From an uncultured Acetobacterium sp. (GTDB lineage Bacteria; Bacillota; Clostridia; Eubacteriales; Eubacteriaceae), in NCBI RefSeq assembly GCF_963664135.1, contig NZ_OY760905.1, positions 3,064,736 through 3,128,735 on the forward strand: a stretch of DNA of 64,000 bases, read 5' to 3'. Shown one piece after another: positions 1 through 9,451 of the stretch. Numbering within the stretch: the first letter of the stretch is position 1; every line of letters begins with the position of its first letter. A program made the position numbers and the translations under genes. The notes below the pieces were generated by a model. The model did not search any database, was not told where the DNA came from, and saw nothing but the letters and a program-made list of their open reading frames with translations.

Positions 1-711
1 CTAATGACGAATCCAGGAAACCCCACTGGGAAGGTTTTTTCCAAAGCAGAAATTGAAGTTCTGGTGAAACTGGCCATCAAGCATAACCTGTATCTGATTT
101 CGGATGAGGTTTATCGGGAATTTGTCTATGACAATCAGGGCTATTTAAGCCCGGCTCAATATCAGGAGCTGTCCCAGAATTTTATTTTAATCGACAGTAT
201 TTCCAAACGTTACAGTGCTTGCGGAGCTCGGATCGGCTTTATTGTTTCTAAAAATAAGGCGCTCATGGGTCAGTTGAAGAAACTGGTCCAGATGCGGCTT
301 TCGGTATCAACGGTTGATCAGATCGGAGCCATTTCACTGTTAAAACTGGATCGCCATTTCTTTGATGCGATTTTAAAAGAATACACCAGTCGTCGGGAGA
401 TTGTCTATCAGGCCTTGCAGGAAATTCCCGGTGTCATTTGCAAAGAACCCCGGGGAGCCTTTTACTTTATGGCAAAGCTGCCGATAAAAAATGCCAGCCA
501 CTTTATTGAGTGGATGATCAATGAATTTGAATATCAGGGAGAAACGGTGCTTTTATCCCCGGCCAATGATTTTTACTTGAATCCCAAAGACGGTGCCGAC
601 GAGGTGCGGATTGCCTATGTGCTAAATGGCGATGATATGAAAACCAGCATGGAAATTTTAAAACATGGTCTGGAAGCCTATGCTCTGGCATTTCCGAAGC
701 AGTGTAAATAA
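1..711 (+). CDS. PLP-dependent class I/II aminotransferase, 3' part
   Basis: C-terminal part of a fold-type I aminotransferase (aspartate aminotransferase superfamily); the 5' end lies outside the window. The reading frame is open from base 1, and the ATG at 4 falls inside the conserved NPGNPTG motif, so it is not the true start. Visible family motifs are NPGNPTG, SDEVY (PLP ring contact) and SISKRYSACGARIG, whose lysine should form the Schiff base with PLP. The substrate cannot be read from the sequence. It is followed after 21 bp by the yhaM-like gene, which has its own AAGGAG site, so the two may be co-transcribed. Confidence 0.88.
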   Translation, partial: LMTNPGNPTGKVFSKAEIEVLVKLAIKHNLYLISDEVYREFVYDNQGYLSPAQYQELSQNFILIDSISKRYSACGARIGFIVSKNKALMGQLKKLVQMRLSVSTVDQIGAISLLKLDRHFFDAILKEYTSRREIVYQALQEIPGVICKEPRGAFYFMAKLPIKNASHFIEWMINEFEYQGETVLLSPANDFYLNPKDGADEVRIAYVLNGDDMKTSMEILKHGLEAYALAFPKQCK

Positions 712-732
712 CAAAACAATAAGGAGAAAAAA

Positions 733-1680
733 TTGAAAATTAAATCAGTACAGAAAGGTCAGGATTATCTTGGCTTTTTATTTATAAAGTCGCAGATGAC
801 AAAAACGGCCACTAATGGCAGTCGATACTTTAATATGGTTTTAAACGATTCAAATTTTGACGAGATTGATGGGAAAAAATGGGATGTCAAGCCCGATGAT
901 GAAGATGTGTTTACCAATGGAAAACTGGTGAAAATCAAGGGGAAGGTTCAGGAATTCAACAACCGACTGCAGCTGATCGTTGAGAAAATGCGACTGGTCG
1001 ATGAAACCGATGATGTAAGTATCAATGACTACATTGAAACGGTTCCCGTCGACATCGACGAAATGCTGGGTTATATTAACGATACCATTGATGACTTCAA
1101 AAATGAAGACATTCGTGCCATTACAAAAAAAATATTTAATGACCAAACCCAGGCCCTTGCCTATTTTCCAGCCGCAAAGAAACATCATCATGCCATTAAG
1201 GGCGGGCTGCTGTACCATACTTATTCGATGCTCCGAATTGGAAAGGGCCTGGCCGGGATCTATCCCTTTATCAATCGAGATCTGCTTTATGCCGGGGTAA
1301 TTCTCCATGATATCGGGAAAATTAACGAAATGGTGTCCGACGAAAACGGATCGGTTTCCGATTACACGCCAGAAGGAAAACTCTTGGGACACATCACCCA
1401 GGAAATTGTGGAATTGGAAATTGTTGGTGCGGAACTGGGTACGGATCCCGAGGTTTTGATGCTGCTTAAACATATGATCCTTTCCCATCATTATCAACCG
1501 GAATTCGGCAGTCCCAAACGCCCGATGTTCCCGGAAGCCGAGCTGCTGCACCATATTGATATGATTGACGCCCGAATGTATACTATGGAACAGGCTCTGG
1601 ATCGGGTGGAACCAGGCAGCTTTACTGAACCCAACTGGAGCCTTGACGGGATCAGTCTATATCACCGAAGTTTCGAATAG
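733..1680 (+). CDS. yhaM: YhaM-family 3'-5' exoribonuclease (OB fold + HD domain)
   Basis: 315-residue protein, essentially the length of Bacillus YhaM (known family: Mn-dependent 3'-5' exonuclease acting on RNA and ssDNA). The first ~100 residues form an OB-fold-like nucleic-acid-binding segment. The HD metal-dependent phosphohydrolase domain follows, with HHHAIKGGLLYHT near residue 150 and the LHDIGK signature near residue 190. Translation appears to begin at TTG 733, 7 nt after AAGGAG; no better ATG is nearby. The downstream thioesterase starts 10 bp after the stop, indicating one transcript. Role: mRNA turnover or replication-linked processing, inferred from the family. Confidence 0.85.
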   Translation: MKIKSVQKGQDYLGFLFIKSQMTKTATNGSRYFNMVLNDSNFDEIDGKKWDVKPDDEDVFTNGKLVKIKGKVQEFNNRLQLIVEKMRLVDETDDVSINDYIETVPVDIDEMLGYINDTIDDFKNEDIRAITKKIFNDQTQALAYFPAAKKHHHAIKGGLLYHTYSMLRIGKGLAGIYPFINRDLLYAGVILHDIGKINEMVSDENGSVSDYTPEGKLLGHITQEIVELEIVGAELGTDPEVLMLLKHMILSHHYQPEFGSPKRPMFPEAELLHHIDMIDARMYTMEQALDRVEPGSFTEPNWSLDGISLYHRSFE

Positions 1681-1689
1681 GAGAGCATT

Positions 1690-2418
1690 ATGAGCATTAT
1701 TTCATCTGAGAAAAAAAGAATTGCCTGCTATGAATCAGACTCCAATGAGAAAATGTTACCGACCACAGCGATGAATTATTTCCAGGAAGTTTCCACAAAC
1801 CAGGGCAATCAATTGGGAATTGGTGGGGATTTTCTAAAAGGAAACGGTCTGGCTTGGTTTCTGGTGAAATATGTCATAAAATTCAACGATTATCCCCTGT
1901 ATCAGGATGAGGTAACAGTGACAACCCGAGCCACTGGCATGGAGAAATTTTGTGCAACCCGTCGCTTTACTGTTGAAGATGAAGCCGGAAACGCTAAGGT
2001 GATTGCGGACACTCAATGGCTGCTGATTAATCGGGAAACCGAAAAGATGGAACGCATCGACGAACATCCGGAAATGAACGCCTATGAATGTTTTGAAAAA
2101 GGCGAACCAATTTTTAAGAAAATTCAAAAAATAAATCGGATCGATGTGGAGAAAAACTTCAGTGTCCGGTTTTTGGATATTGATTTTAACAAGCATGTTA
2201 ACCATGTTAAATATCTGGCGTGGGCCATTGAAGTCCTACCTCTGGAAGTCGTTAAAACCAAGAGTCTGAGGGAAGCGAAAATTGTATACAAAGCCCAGTG
2301 CTTTTATGGCGATACAGTCACAGCTGTGGGTGAACGAATCGAAGAAAATCATTATCGCATTGATATTGTTAACCAGGAAAATATAACATTGTGTCAGCTG
2401 GAGCTGACCCTTGCATAA
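1690..2418 (+). CDS. Acyl-ACP thioesterase (hotdog fold)
   Basis: 242 residues, the usual size of bacterial FatA/FatB-like thioesterases, which hydrolyse acyl-ACP to free fatty acid plus ACP in the cytosol. Two hotdog repeats can be traced. The second carries the motif DIDFNKHVNHVKYLAW near residue 158, matching the catalytic D-x-N-x-H-V-N pattern. The start at ATG 1690 has GGAGAG 5 nt upstream. It lies 9 bp after yhaM and is followed directly by a terminator. Chain-length preference cannot be judged. Confidence 0.85.
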   Translation: MSIISSEKKRIACYESDSNEKMLPTTAMNYFQEVSTNQGNQLGIGGDFLKGNGLAWFLVKYVIKFNDYPLYQDEVTVTTRATGMEKFCATRRFTVEDEAGNAKVIADTQWLLINRETEKMERIDEHPEMNAYECFEKGEPIFKKIQKINRIDVEKNFSVRFLDIDFNKHVNHVKYLAWAIEVLPLEVVKTKSLREAKIVYKAQCFYGDTVTAVGERIEENHYRIDIVNQENITLCQLELTLA

Positions 2419-2462
2419 AGCAAAAGCCTTCTTCTGTTTATCGGCGAGGGCTTTCGCTTTAT
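2415..2462 (+). terminator. Hairpin after the thioesterase gene
   Basis: Arms 2417-2428 and 2448-2460 pair as AAAGC/GCTTT plus AAAAGCC/GGGCTTT with one bulge. The T tract is poor, so efficiency is uncertain. Confidence 0.5.
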
Positions 2463-2853
2463 AAATTTGGGTATGATCTGAAAACATTCATTAATATTAA
2501 GACAGGGTCAGTTTAATGAATATAGGTGAAAATATAAAAAAATAGTATAAAATTAATTTTTACAAAAACATAAATAAAACGTATTCAGAGAAAATAAAAT
2601 GGTGTATTTGTAAAAAAATTGGCATAAAATTGAATAAAAAATAAATAAATGGAGTTTAAGCATACAAAAATAAAGATTAAAATGAAGCAAAAGCATCTAG
2701 AGTAAAAAATGATACAAAACTAACAATTGCAAATTGGAATAACCACAAATTATTAGTAAAATTTTATCATATTAAGTGTTTGATTTTTAGGATAGAATGG
2801 TTTAAACTTATAACAGTTGTTAAATATTTATCAAAGTAAACGGAGGAGAAAAC
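2463..2853 (+). other. AT-rich intergenic leader upstream of fhs
   Basis: About 390 bp, very A/T-rich, with many A tracts and no plausible gene in either strand. It presumably holds the fhs promoter and a long leader, but no candidate has both a good -35 and a good -10 box at 16-18 bp spacing. I see no recognisable riboswitch. Confidence 0.5.
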
Positions 2854-4530
2854 ATGGGATTTAAATCAGATATTGAGATTGCACAGGAAGCTACACCACA
2901 GGATATACGTGAGATAGCAAAGAAGTTGGGTTTAACAGAAGACGACCTGGATTTATACGGCAAGTATAAAGCAAAGGTAGACTACAACCTGTTAAAGAAA
3001 TCAACGGGCAAAAAAGCACGATTGATCTTAACCACCGCCATCAATCCAACACCAGCGGGTGAAGGAAAAACCACTACCACCATTGGGGTTGCCGATGGTT
3101 TATCACGAATTGGCAAAAATACCCTGGTAGCGTTAAGAGAACCTTCTTTAGGACCAGTATTCGGTGTTAAAGGTGGCGCAGCCGGCGGCGGATATGCCCA
3201 AGTTGTACCAATGGAAGATATCAACCTTCACTTTACCGGAGATTTCCATGCCATCGGCGCAGCCAACAATTTATTGGCAGCAATGCTGGACAACCATATC
3301 AAACAAGGTAACGAATTAAAAATCGACGCCAAGAAAATCACCTGGAGACGTTGTATTGACATGAATGACCGTCAATTACGAAACATCGTTGATGGTTTAG
3401 GCGGATCCGGAGACGGCGTTGTTCGTGAAGATGGATTTGATATCACCGTTGCTTCTGAAGTAATGGCAGCATTCTGTTTATCCAGTGATATTTCTGATTT
3501 AAAAGCACGATTAGGCCGCATCATTGTTGGTTACAGCTTTACGGGAGAACCCATCACAGCTGCCCAATTAAAAGCCAACGGTGCCATGGCAGCATTACTG
3601 AAAGATGCTTTAAAACCAAACCTCGTTCAAACATTAGAAGGAACACCAGCCTTTATTCATGGTGGACCATTCGCCAATATCGCTCATGGCTGTAACTCTG
3701 TAATCGCTACCCGTATGGCCATGCATTTTGCTGATTACGTCGTTACCGAAGGTGGCTTCGGAGCCGACCTTGGCGCCGAAAAATTCCTTGACATCAAATG
3801 TCGAATGGCTAACCTGAAACCAGATGCGGTTATTATCGTCGCAACCGTACGTGCCCTTAAATACAACGGCGGCGTCGCCAAAGCCGACTTAAATAACGAA
3901 AACCTGGATGCTTTAAAAGCCGGTCTGCCAAACTTATTAAAACATGTTGAAAACATCACTCAGGTATTTAAATTACCAGCCGTTGTTGCCATCAACGAAT
4001 TCCCACTGGATACCGAAGCCGAACTGGCTCTGGTAAAATCCGAATGTCAGAAACTGGGCGTTAACGTCGCTATTTCCCAGGTCTGGGCAAAAGGCGGAGA
4101 AGGCGGAGAAGAACTGGCTAAAGAAGTGGTTCGTCTTATCGACGAAAGCGAAGGAACCTTCGAATACTGCTACGAACTGGATATGCCAATCAAAGAAAAA
4201 ATCGAAGCGATCGCCACCCGTATTTATGGTGCTGACGGCGTTGACTTTACCCCAGTAGCAGCCAAAGAACTGGAACGTTTAACCGCTCTGGGCTTTGACA
4301 AGGTGCCAATCTGTATGGCCAAAACCCAATACTCCTTAACGGATGACCAGACAAAACTGGGTCGTCCAACCGGATTCAGAATTACCGTACGTCAATTGAC
4401 CATCTCAGCTGGTGCTGGTTTCATTATTGCACTGACCGGCGAAATCATGAAAATGCCTGGTCTTCCCAAAGTACCAGCCGCAGAAAAAATTGATGTTGAT
4501 GAAAACGGCGTAATTGCTGGTTTATTCTAG
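2854..4530 (+). CDS. fhs: Formate--tetrahydrofolate ligase
   Basis: 558 residues, the full family length. The enzyme catalyses formate + THF + ATP to 10-formyl-THF, the second step of the methyl branch of the Wood-Ljungdahl pathway. The P-loop [13 protein letters not shown] is near residue 66, followed by [23 protein letters not shown] and FTGDFHAI, hallmarks of the family. A strong GGAGGAG site precedes ATG 2854. It stands as a single-gene unit with a long AT-rich leader and its own terminator. Its formate could come from the HDCR encoded at 50.6-59.3 kb. Codon choice is enriched in CCA, GGC and ATC compared with neighbours, consistent with high expression. Confidence 0.97.
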   Translation: MGFKSDIEIAQEATPQDIREIAKKLGLTEDDLDLYGKYKAKVDYNLLKKSTGKKARLILTTAINPTPAGEGKTTTTIGVADGLSRIGKNTLVALREPSLGPVFGVKGGAAGGGYAQVVPMEDINLHFTGDFHAIGAANNLLAAMLDNHIKQGNELKIDAKKITWRRCIDMNDRQLRNIVDGLGGSGDGVVREDGFDITVASEVMAAFCLSSDISDLKARLGRIIVGYSFTGEPITAAQLKANGAMAALLKDALKPNLVQTLEGTPAFIHGGPFANIAHGCNSVIATRMAMHFADYVVTEGGFGADLGAEKFLDIKCRMANLKPDAVIIVATVRALKYNGGVAKADLNNENLDALKAGLPNLLKHVENITQVFKLPAVVAINEFPLDTEAELALVKSECQKLGVNVAISQVWAKGGEGGEELAKEVVRLIDESEGTFEYCYELDMPIKEKIEAIATRIYGADGVDFTPVAAKELERLTALGFDKVPICMAKTQYSLTDDQTKLGRPTGFRITVRQLTISAGAGFIIALTGEIMKMPGLPKVPAAEKIDVDENGVIAGLF

Positions 4531-4557
4531 AAATAACAATTAAATAGGTAAATTATT

Positions 4558-4585
4558 GAGGGGTCCTAAGGGATTCCTCTTAATT
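4558..4585 (+). terminator. fhs terminator
   Basis: Nine-pair hairpin (4558-4566 with 4571-4579, two G-U pairs, 4-nt loop), then TTAATT. It lies 28 bp after the fhs stop. Confidence 0.6.
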
Positions 4586-4756
4586 CATTATTCATAAACA
4601 GGTAAGTGTGAACGATTAAACTAATCTTGATAAAGTCCTTAAAGATTTAAACTTTGAATGAGAACGAATATGAATTTTTTTACGCGATACTTATGCAATA
4701 AAAAGCTCCTGTGGATACATAGAAATAAGTAACTCTAAAAATTTGTTATACATAAC

Positions 4757-4795
4757 ACAAAAACCCTCGCTAAAAATAATCTGCGAGGGTTTTGT
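4757..4795. terminator. Bidirectional terminator between fhs and fbp
   Basis: GC-rich core CCCTCGC/GCGAGGG flanked by A/T arms (ACAAAAA and TTTTGT), so the transcript has a U tract in either direction. It sits between convergent fhs and fbp. Confidence 0.85.
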
Positions 4796-4806
4796 AATTT
4801 TTAGTG

Positions 4807-6801
4807 TTAATATTGTTTTTCTTTAATCAAACCTTTCCGATAGGCCGTGATGAGCATTTCCAGATCTTCTACCTGAGTCATAATGGCCTTGCCGGTATCA
4901 GTATCGCGAACCCGTTTGCGGTTGGTAGACTTTTCAACGACCATCAGGGTCGACTTAATATCAACTCCATCCGCAATAGCTTTCTCAACCGATTCAAAGG
5001 GATCATGGCTAATCAGGATTAAACCATATGAATTGTAGGTCAGGGTGTAACCGGCAATACCGGTGGTTTTCTGATAAGCGCGGGCAAATCCACCATCGAT
5101 GACCAATTGCTTGCCTTTGGCCCGGATGGGACTTTCTCCGGAAGTTGCCTTGACTGGGATGTGTCCGTTGATCAGATGGCCTTCATCCGGATTAACATCA
5201 AATTCCACTAAAATTTTACGGGCAATTTCCTCATCATCATCAACTAACAAGTAAAAAGGAGCGTGGTATTCTTTGTGAGGAGTCTTATCATCAATAAAAT
5301 ATCGTTCAAAAGTCGCCATTTTATCTTTGCCGAATAAAGGGGAGTCTTCGTGACACCATAAGAACCAGAGAAAATCAGTCCGGGTATGGTTAGGATCTTT
5401 ATCGGTTTTTCCAAAATAGGCCTCGCGGGCCATCTGGTCATGTTTATCCATGAGACTTTTGCCGGAATAATCCTTGCCATCAATAGTGATCACTTTAAAG
5501 CTGCCATCGCTATTTAACAAGACACAGGCATGAAAAAGGAGATTGTCATTAAATACCTTGTACATACTCCCTTTGGCATACATAAAACGGATATGTTTCT
5601 GAAGTTTTTCACTGTGTAAAAAGGCGTAAACCAATCGATCCATCACCAGCGATTCTTCCTCGGTCAGGGTACAAGGGTCATTGGGGTTCAGCGTTGGGAA
5701 GTTAGTATCGTTCAGTGCGTAGGTAACCCCCTCAACAACGACTGTCCCGGCTTCAAAATCGATGGCACGCAGGAGCTGGCGTTTTTCCATCTGATAATCG
5801 GGATGATTATCAATCATGGTTTCTTCCAGCTTAAATTGAATCATTGCGATGGCCTTGTGCATCTTGGCCATCAAAGCGGTTTCCTGATCGGAAACGCTGT
5901 GGCTATCGGAAATTTTCGGCTGGAACTTAAGACAGAGATCGTCATCGTAAACCCGGTTGGCAAAAGAAGCCAGGGGCAGCAAATTGATGCCATATCCATT
6001 TTCCAACACATCCATATTGGCGTAACGCAAGGCAATACGCACCGCATTGGCGATACAGGCCGCATTGCCAGCGGCAGCTCCCATCCAAAGAATATCGTGG
6101 TTACCCCACTGCATATCCAAAGAATGATGGCGCATCAGAGTGTCCATCACCTCGTCCGGACCAGCGCCTCGATCATAAATATCGCCGATAATGTGGAGGT
6201 GATCGATGGTCAGTCGTTTGATAACCCCGGAAATCTCCACAATAAAGTGCTGAGCCCGCTCCAATTTAACCAAGCTTTCAATGATCTCCTGATAATATTC
6301 ACGTTTGTTAAAGCGGTGTTCGTCCTCCTGAAGCAGCTCTTCCATAATATAGGCAAAATCTTTGGGCAGGGCTTTTCTGACCTTAGAACGAGTGTATTTG
6401 GAAGCGGCGGCCCGGCACACCTTAACCAGGCGATAAATCGTCAGTTTGTACCAGTTGTCCAAGGATTCCTGACTGCGTTCTTTTTTTATCAGGTCGATTT
6501 TTTCTTCAGGATAATAAATAAGGGTAGATAATTCTTCCAGCTCTTCAAAGGCAATCGTGTTTCCCAGTTCCTGGTGGACTTTGCGCTTGATGGCTCCAGA
6601 AGCATTCTGCATGACATGATTAAAGGCTTCATGTTCTCCATGGATATCGGTTAGAAAATGTTCGGTTCCCTTTGGCAGATTCAAAATTGCCTTGAGGTTA
6701 ACCACTTCGCCCACTGCACTGGTAATATTGGGGAAGCTTTGGGACAGCAGTTCCAGATATTTTTGATTTTCTTGAAGTTGTGTTTTTGTATAACCGTTCA
6801 T
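4807..6801 (-). CDS. fbp: Fructose-1,6-bisphosphatase class III
   Basis: 664-residue class III FBPase, the Firmicutes type (B. subtilis Fbp is of similar size). It dephosphorylates fructose 1,6-bisphosphate in gluconeogenesis, needed by an acetogen growing on C1 substrates. Metallophosphoesterase motifs are visible in order: LTDIHGE (near residue 52), GDIYDRGAGPDE (near 214) and QWGNHDILWMG (near 243), plus LINGHIPV toward the C-terminus. Start ATG 6801 is preceded by GAGGT. It is monocistronic and convergent with fhs. Confidence 0.96.
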   Translation of the reverse strand: MNGYTKTQLQENQKYLELLSQSFPNITSAVGEVVNLKAILNLPKGTEHFLTDIHGEHEAFNHVMQNASGAIKRKVHQELGNTIAFEELEELSTLIYYPEEKIDLIKKERSQESLDNWYKLTIYRLVKVCRAAASKYTRSKVRKALPKDFAYIMEELLQEDEHRFNKREYYQEIIESLVKLERAQHFIVEISGVIKRLTIDHLHIIGDIYDRGAGPDEVMDTLMRHHSLDMQWGNHDILWMGAAAGNAACIANAVRIALRYANMDVLENGYGINLLPLASFANRVYDDDLCLKFQPKISDSHSVSDQETALMAKMHKAIAMIQFKLEETMIDNHPDYQMEKRQLLRAIDFEAGTVVVEGVTYALNDTNFPTLNPNDPCTLTEEESLVMDRLVYAFLHSEKLQKHIRFMYAKGSMYKVFNDNLLFHACVLLNSDGSFKVITIDGKDYSGKSLMDKHDQMAREAYFGKTDKDPNHTRTDFLWFLWCHEDSPLFGKDKMATFERYFIDDKTPHKEYHAPFYLLVDDDEEIARKILVEFDVNPDEGHLINGHIPVKATSGESPIRAKGKQLVIDGGFARAYQKTTGIAGYTLTYNSYGLILISHDPFESVEKAIADGVDIKSTLMVVEKSTNRKRVRDTDTGKAIMTQVEDLEMLITAYRKGLIKEKQY

Positions 6802-7024
6802 AGCGACCTCTATCTTTAAATTCGTGTTAAAATAATGTAAATGTTTTCGTCATGATTATACACTTGAAACCATTAAAAAGCCATTAAAAAATATGTCGGT
6901 AAGATAAAGACAAATGGCTGATTCCATGATAAAATGAAAGACATTAGTAAAAAAGCATGATTGAGTAAAAAGTCATGACGACGCATTAAAAAATCTTAGT
7001 TTTAAAACGAACAGGTGGAAAATG

Positions 7025-7654
7025 ATGGAGACAAAAATTATTTCTGCGGTTGAGGCAATTGACGAAAAACGGGCGATGGCATTGGTAGCAGCGGAAATTG
7101 AATCTGGAAAAGATAAGAAAAAAATTGCTAGGCAGTTAAATTATGCGCTGCAACGGGTTGCTGTCCGTTATGAAGAGGGCGAATACTACATTGCTGATCT
7201 TATTATGGCAGGAGAGTTGGTCTCCAACATTCTCAGAATGATGGGGATGGACAGTACCCAATTATCAGAAGGAAATCGCCTGGGTAAAATAGTGGTTGGC
7301 ACTGTTTTTGATGATATCCACGACGTTGGTAAGAATATTTTCATCAGCATGTTAAGAGCAGAAGGTTTTGAGGTCATCGATATGGGAACCGATGTTTCAA
7401 CGGAACGGTTTATCGAGGTAATTAAAAAAGAGAAACCGGCAATTCTTGGCATTAGCGGTATTTTGACATCAGTGGTGGAAAATATTAAAGAAGTAATTGA
7501 CGAAATCAAGGCCCAGGGACTGCGGGATGATTTAAAAATAATCCTGGGGGGAGCCTTAGCAGGAACCGACTATGCCAAATATGTGGGTGCGGATGGCTTT
7601 TCCAGCGATGCCATCGAAGGGGTCAGTATTTGTAAACAATGGCTTTTACAATGA
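7025..7654 (+). CDS. Methyltransferase cognate corrinoid protein (MtaC/MtbC-like)
   Basis: About 209 residues: an N-terminal helical cap (B12-binding 2 / methionine-synthase cap, residues ~1-85), then a Rossmann B12-binding domain with DIHDVGKN, whose histidine is the lower axial cobalt ligand, and GGALAG near residue 180. The protein carries a methyl group between a substrate methyltransferase and a THF- or CoM-directed one. ATG 7025 is preferred over ATG 7022 because AGGTGG (7013-7018) is 6 nt from it. No methyltransferase gene is adjacent; the nearest UroD-family enzyme is at 16352-17509 on the other strand. A GntR gene follows after 14 bp. Confidence 0.9.
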   Translation: METKIISAVEAIDEKRAMALVAAEIESGKDKKKIARQLNYALQRVAVRYEEGEYYIADLIMAGELVSNILRMMGMDSTQLSEGNRLGKIVVGTVFDDIHDVGKNIFISMLRAEGFEVIDMGTDVSTERFIEVIKKEKPAILGISGILTSVVENIKEVIDEIKAQGLRDDLKIILGGALAGTDYAKYVGADGFSSDAIEGVSICKQWLLQ

Positions 7655-7668
7655 ATGGGTGATGGGCA

Positions 7669-8373
7669 ATGAGAAAAATTTTATATCTTGATATCGTTAA
7701 TGATATTAAAGGGAAAATTGAAAAAGGCATACTAAAACCTGGGGATCTGTTGCCTTCGGAAAATGAAATGTCAGAGCAGTTCGACGTCAGCCGGACCACG
7801 CTGCGAAAAAGTCTGGCCTTGTTGGTCAATGAAAAGTATATCTACACCATTCCCGGAAAGGGAAATTATGTCTGTGAACCATCGGCCAACCAATATCAGT
7901 TTTATTTTGACGAGATTGACAGTTTAAAAGGTGAAGTTGAAGAAGTCAAACTGGTGAGTGTCGGGGTTATTACGCCGGGACGAAAGCTGATGCGGGAGCT
8001 TAAAATCGGTTCTTTTGAAAAGGTGATCAAAATTCAGAAAGCCATTAAAATAAAAGATGAGGTGATCCAATATTCAACCATCTTTTTACCCTATCAAAAA
8101 GGGAACCCGATTGTGGAAGATGTGATTAATTTTGCCAATTTTCATGGGTTTATGGAAAAGGGAAAACTTCAATTTCAGCACAAAAAGATGCTGAATATTG
8201 ATATTGTCCATCCGCCTCTGGAGGTCCGGGAAACTCTGCAAATCGATCATGATGAGTGTTGCTTTTTAGTGTCTCAAAATATCATTTCTATGGAAGACAA
8301 TATGCCCATCAGTTATAATGAATTTTACATCAAGCGGAATTACTTTACGCTCACGGCAGAAACTACTTTTTAA
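7669..8373 (+). CDS. GntR-family regulator with UTRA domain
   Basis: 234 residues. N-terminal winged helix-turn-helix (residues ~1-70) includes GDLLPSENEMSEQFDVSRTTLRKSLALL and the wing IPGKGNYV. The remainder is a UTRA-type effector domain of the HutC/FarR class. It lies 14 bp after the corrinoid protein gene, so it probably belongs to that transcript and may regulate methyl-donor use; the effector is unknown. Start ATG 7669 follows a GATGGGC region, which is a weak ribosome site. Confidence 0.87.
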   Translation: MRKILYLDIVNDIKGKIEKGILKPGDLLPSENEMSEQFDVSRTTLRKSLALLVNEKYIYTIPGKGNYVCEPSANQYQFYFDEIDSLKGEVEEVKLVSVGVITPGRKLMRELKIGSFEKVIKIQKAIKIKDEVIQYSTIFLPYQKGNPIVEDVINFANFHGFMEKGKLQFQHKKMLNIDIVHPPLEVRETLQIDHDECCFLVSQNIISMEDNMPISYNEFYIKRNYFTLTAETTF

Positions 8374-8426
8374 AAAGTGCTTTACTTTTTGGATAGAATC
8401 ATGTAAAATTATCAAGCAGCAAAAGT

Positions 8427-8502
8427 GATCTCGTAGCTCAGCTGGCAGAGCACTACCTTGACATGGTAGGGGTCGATGGTTCAAGTCCATTCGGGATCAC
8501 CA
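8427..8502 (+). tRNA. tRNA-Val(GAC)
   Basis: Cloverleaf drawn by hand: acceptor GATCTCG (8427-8433) pairs with CGGGATC (8492-8498), the D arm is GCTC...GAGC, the anticodon stem CTACC/GGTAG encloses loop TTGACAT with GAC at 8460-8462, and the T arm is GATGG/CCATT around TTCAAGT. Discriminator A and CCA are encoded. It is a single tRNA, not in a cluster. Confidence 0.93.
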
Positions 8503-8515
8503 TTTATTAGATAAC

Positions 8516-8556
8516 AAAGCTATTTGCAGAATTAATGCAAATAGCTTTTATTTGTT
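8516..8556 (+). terminator. tRNA-Val terminator
   Basis: Thirteen-bp perfect stem (8516-8528 with 8536-8548, 7-nt loop) ending in a T-rich stretch, 14 bp after the tRNA. Confidence 0.85.
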
Positions 8557-8610
8557 TTGACTAAAAATAGAACGATAGAAATGACATTTAGTTCATTTTT
8601 TCGCATCCAA

Positions 8611-9369
8611 TCATGGGCTGGTTATATCGGTGAGATCATCCAGATTCATGGAAGAAAAATCCGTAAACACAATGTTAGTCGGTGGTGTAAACTGGCTGTC
8701 AGCGATGGTATCGGCGGAAATATCGGTGACTACAGAACTCATCGTAATGGTACCGTTGCTAAGCATTTCGGTTTTCAGTGGCACGCCATACTTGGTTGAA
8801 AACCACATGCGCATATCCACGGTTCCGTTTTGACCGTCATTTTCAGTGGTTTCGATATAAATAACTTTTTCGCCATCCAGTGTTTCCACCCGGGCGACCA
8901 CGTTTTCGGGAAAAATATCAGTAACGTCATTAATACTGGTGACCCCTTCTTCCAGGTTCAGATCGCCCAGGTCAGTGGTTGTTTCCTGATCCTTAAAAGA
9001 AAACCCGGTGGTCTGGCCTTCGGTATACTGGTAGGTCACTCCTTCAGCGGCATTATAGATCGTAATCTGTTTCCCGATTTCTGGCATGTCCATTTCCATC
9101 CGGAAGTTGTCGCCTTTGGTAAAGGTAGTGGAAGTAGTGGCGATGCTGTCGGCAACGGTGGTTTTAGTAGTCATTTTAAGGGAATCCGGATAATTAAAAT
9201 TCAGACTTTTGAGGAGTGCAACGCCGCTGAGACTTTCATCCATGGTGGCCGTTTTTTCCCCAGGGGTTTGGGTTTCGTTGGTTTTAGCATCATTATTGCT
9301 ACTGCAACCGGCGATTATAAATACAGACAACACAACTAAAAAAATGAATAAATAGTTACTCTTTTTCAC
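8611..9369 (-). CDS. Lipoprotein, LolA/LppX-like fold probable
   Basis: 252 residues with a lipoprotein signal peptide: KKSNYLFIFLVVLSVFIIAG then the lipobox cysteine (IIAGC, Cys ~22), followed by a low-complexity Asn/Thr linker. The body has alternating beta-strand-like segments (LKMTTKTTVADSIATTST, FRMEMDMPE, ITIYNAAEGVTYQY) as in outer-membrane-lipoprotein-sorting-like proteins. The start is GTG (9369-9367), with GAAAGGATAG upstream at a rather long spacing. No enzymatic motif is seen. It presumably sits on the outer face of the membrane. Confidence 0.75.
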   Translation of the reverse strand: MKKSNYLFIFLVVLSVFIIAGCSSNNDAKTNETQTPGEKTATMDESLSGVALLKSLNFNYPDSLKMTTKTTVADSIATTSTTFTKGDNFRMEMDMPEIGKQITIYNAAEGVTYQYTEGQTTGFSFKDQETTTDLGDLNLEEGVTSINDVTDIFPENVVARVETLDGEKVIYIETTENDGQNGTVDMRMWFSTKYGVPLKTEMLSNGTITMSSVVTDISADTIADSQFTPPTNIVFTDFSSMNLDDLTDITSP

Positions 9370-9451
9370 TTAACTAGCCTATCCTTTCTTTTACTCCTGA
9401 TCGTTCCGACAGCGAGAACAGTTTTTGGGTGATGGAAATGAGATCCCGCTG

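Noticed and set aside
850-1554. 234-codon minus-strand frame opposite the yhaM-like gene
   Set aside because: Shadow frame of a gene with a clear HD domain; composition is unlike a real protein.
5803-6531. 242-codon plus-strand frame opposite fbp
   Set aside because: Antisense shadow of a well-supported fructose bisphosphatase; no ribosome site or recognisable domain.
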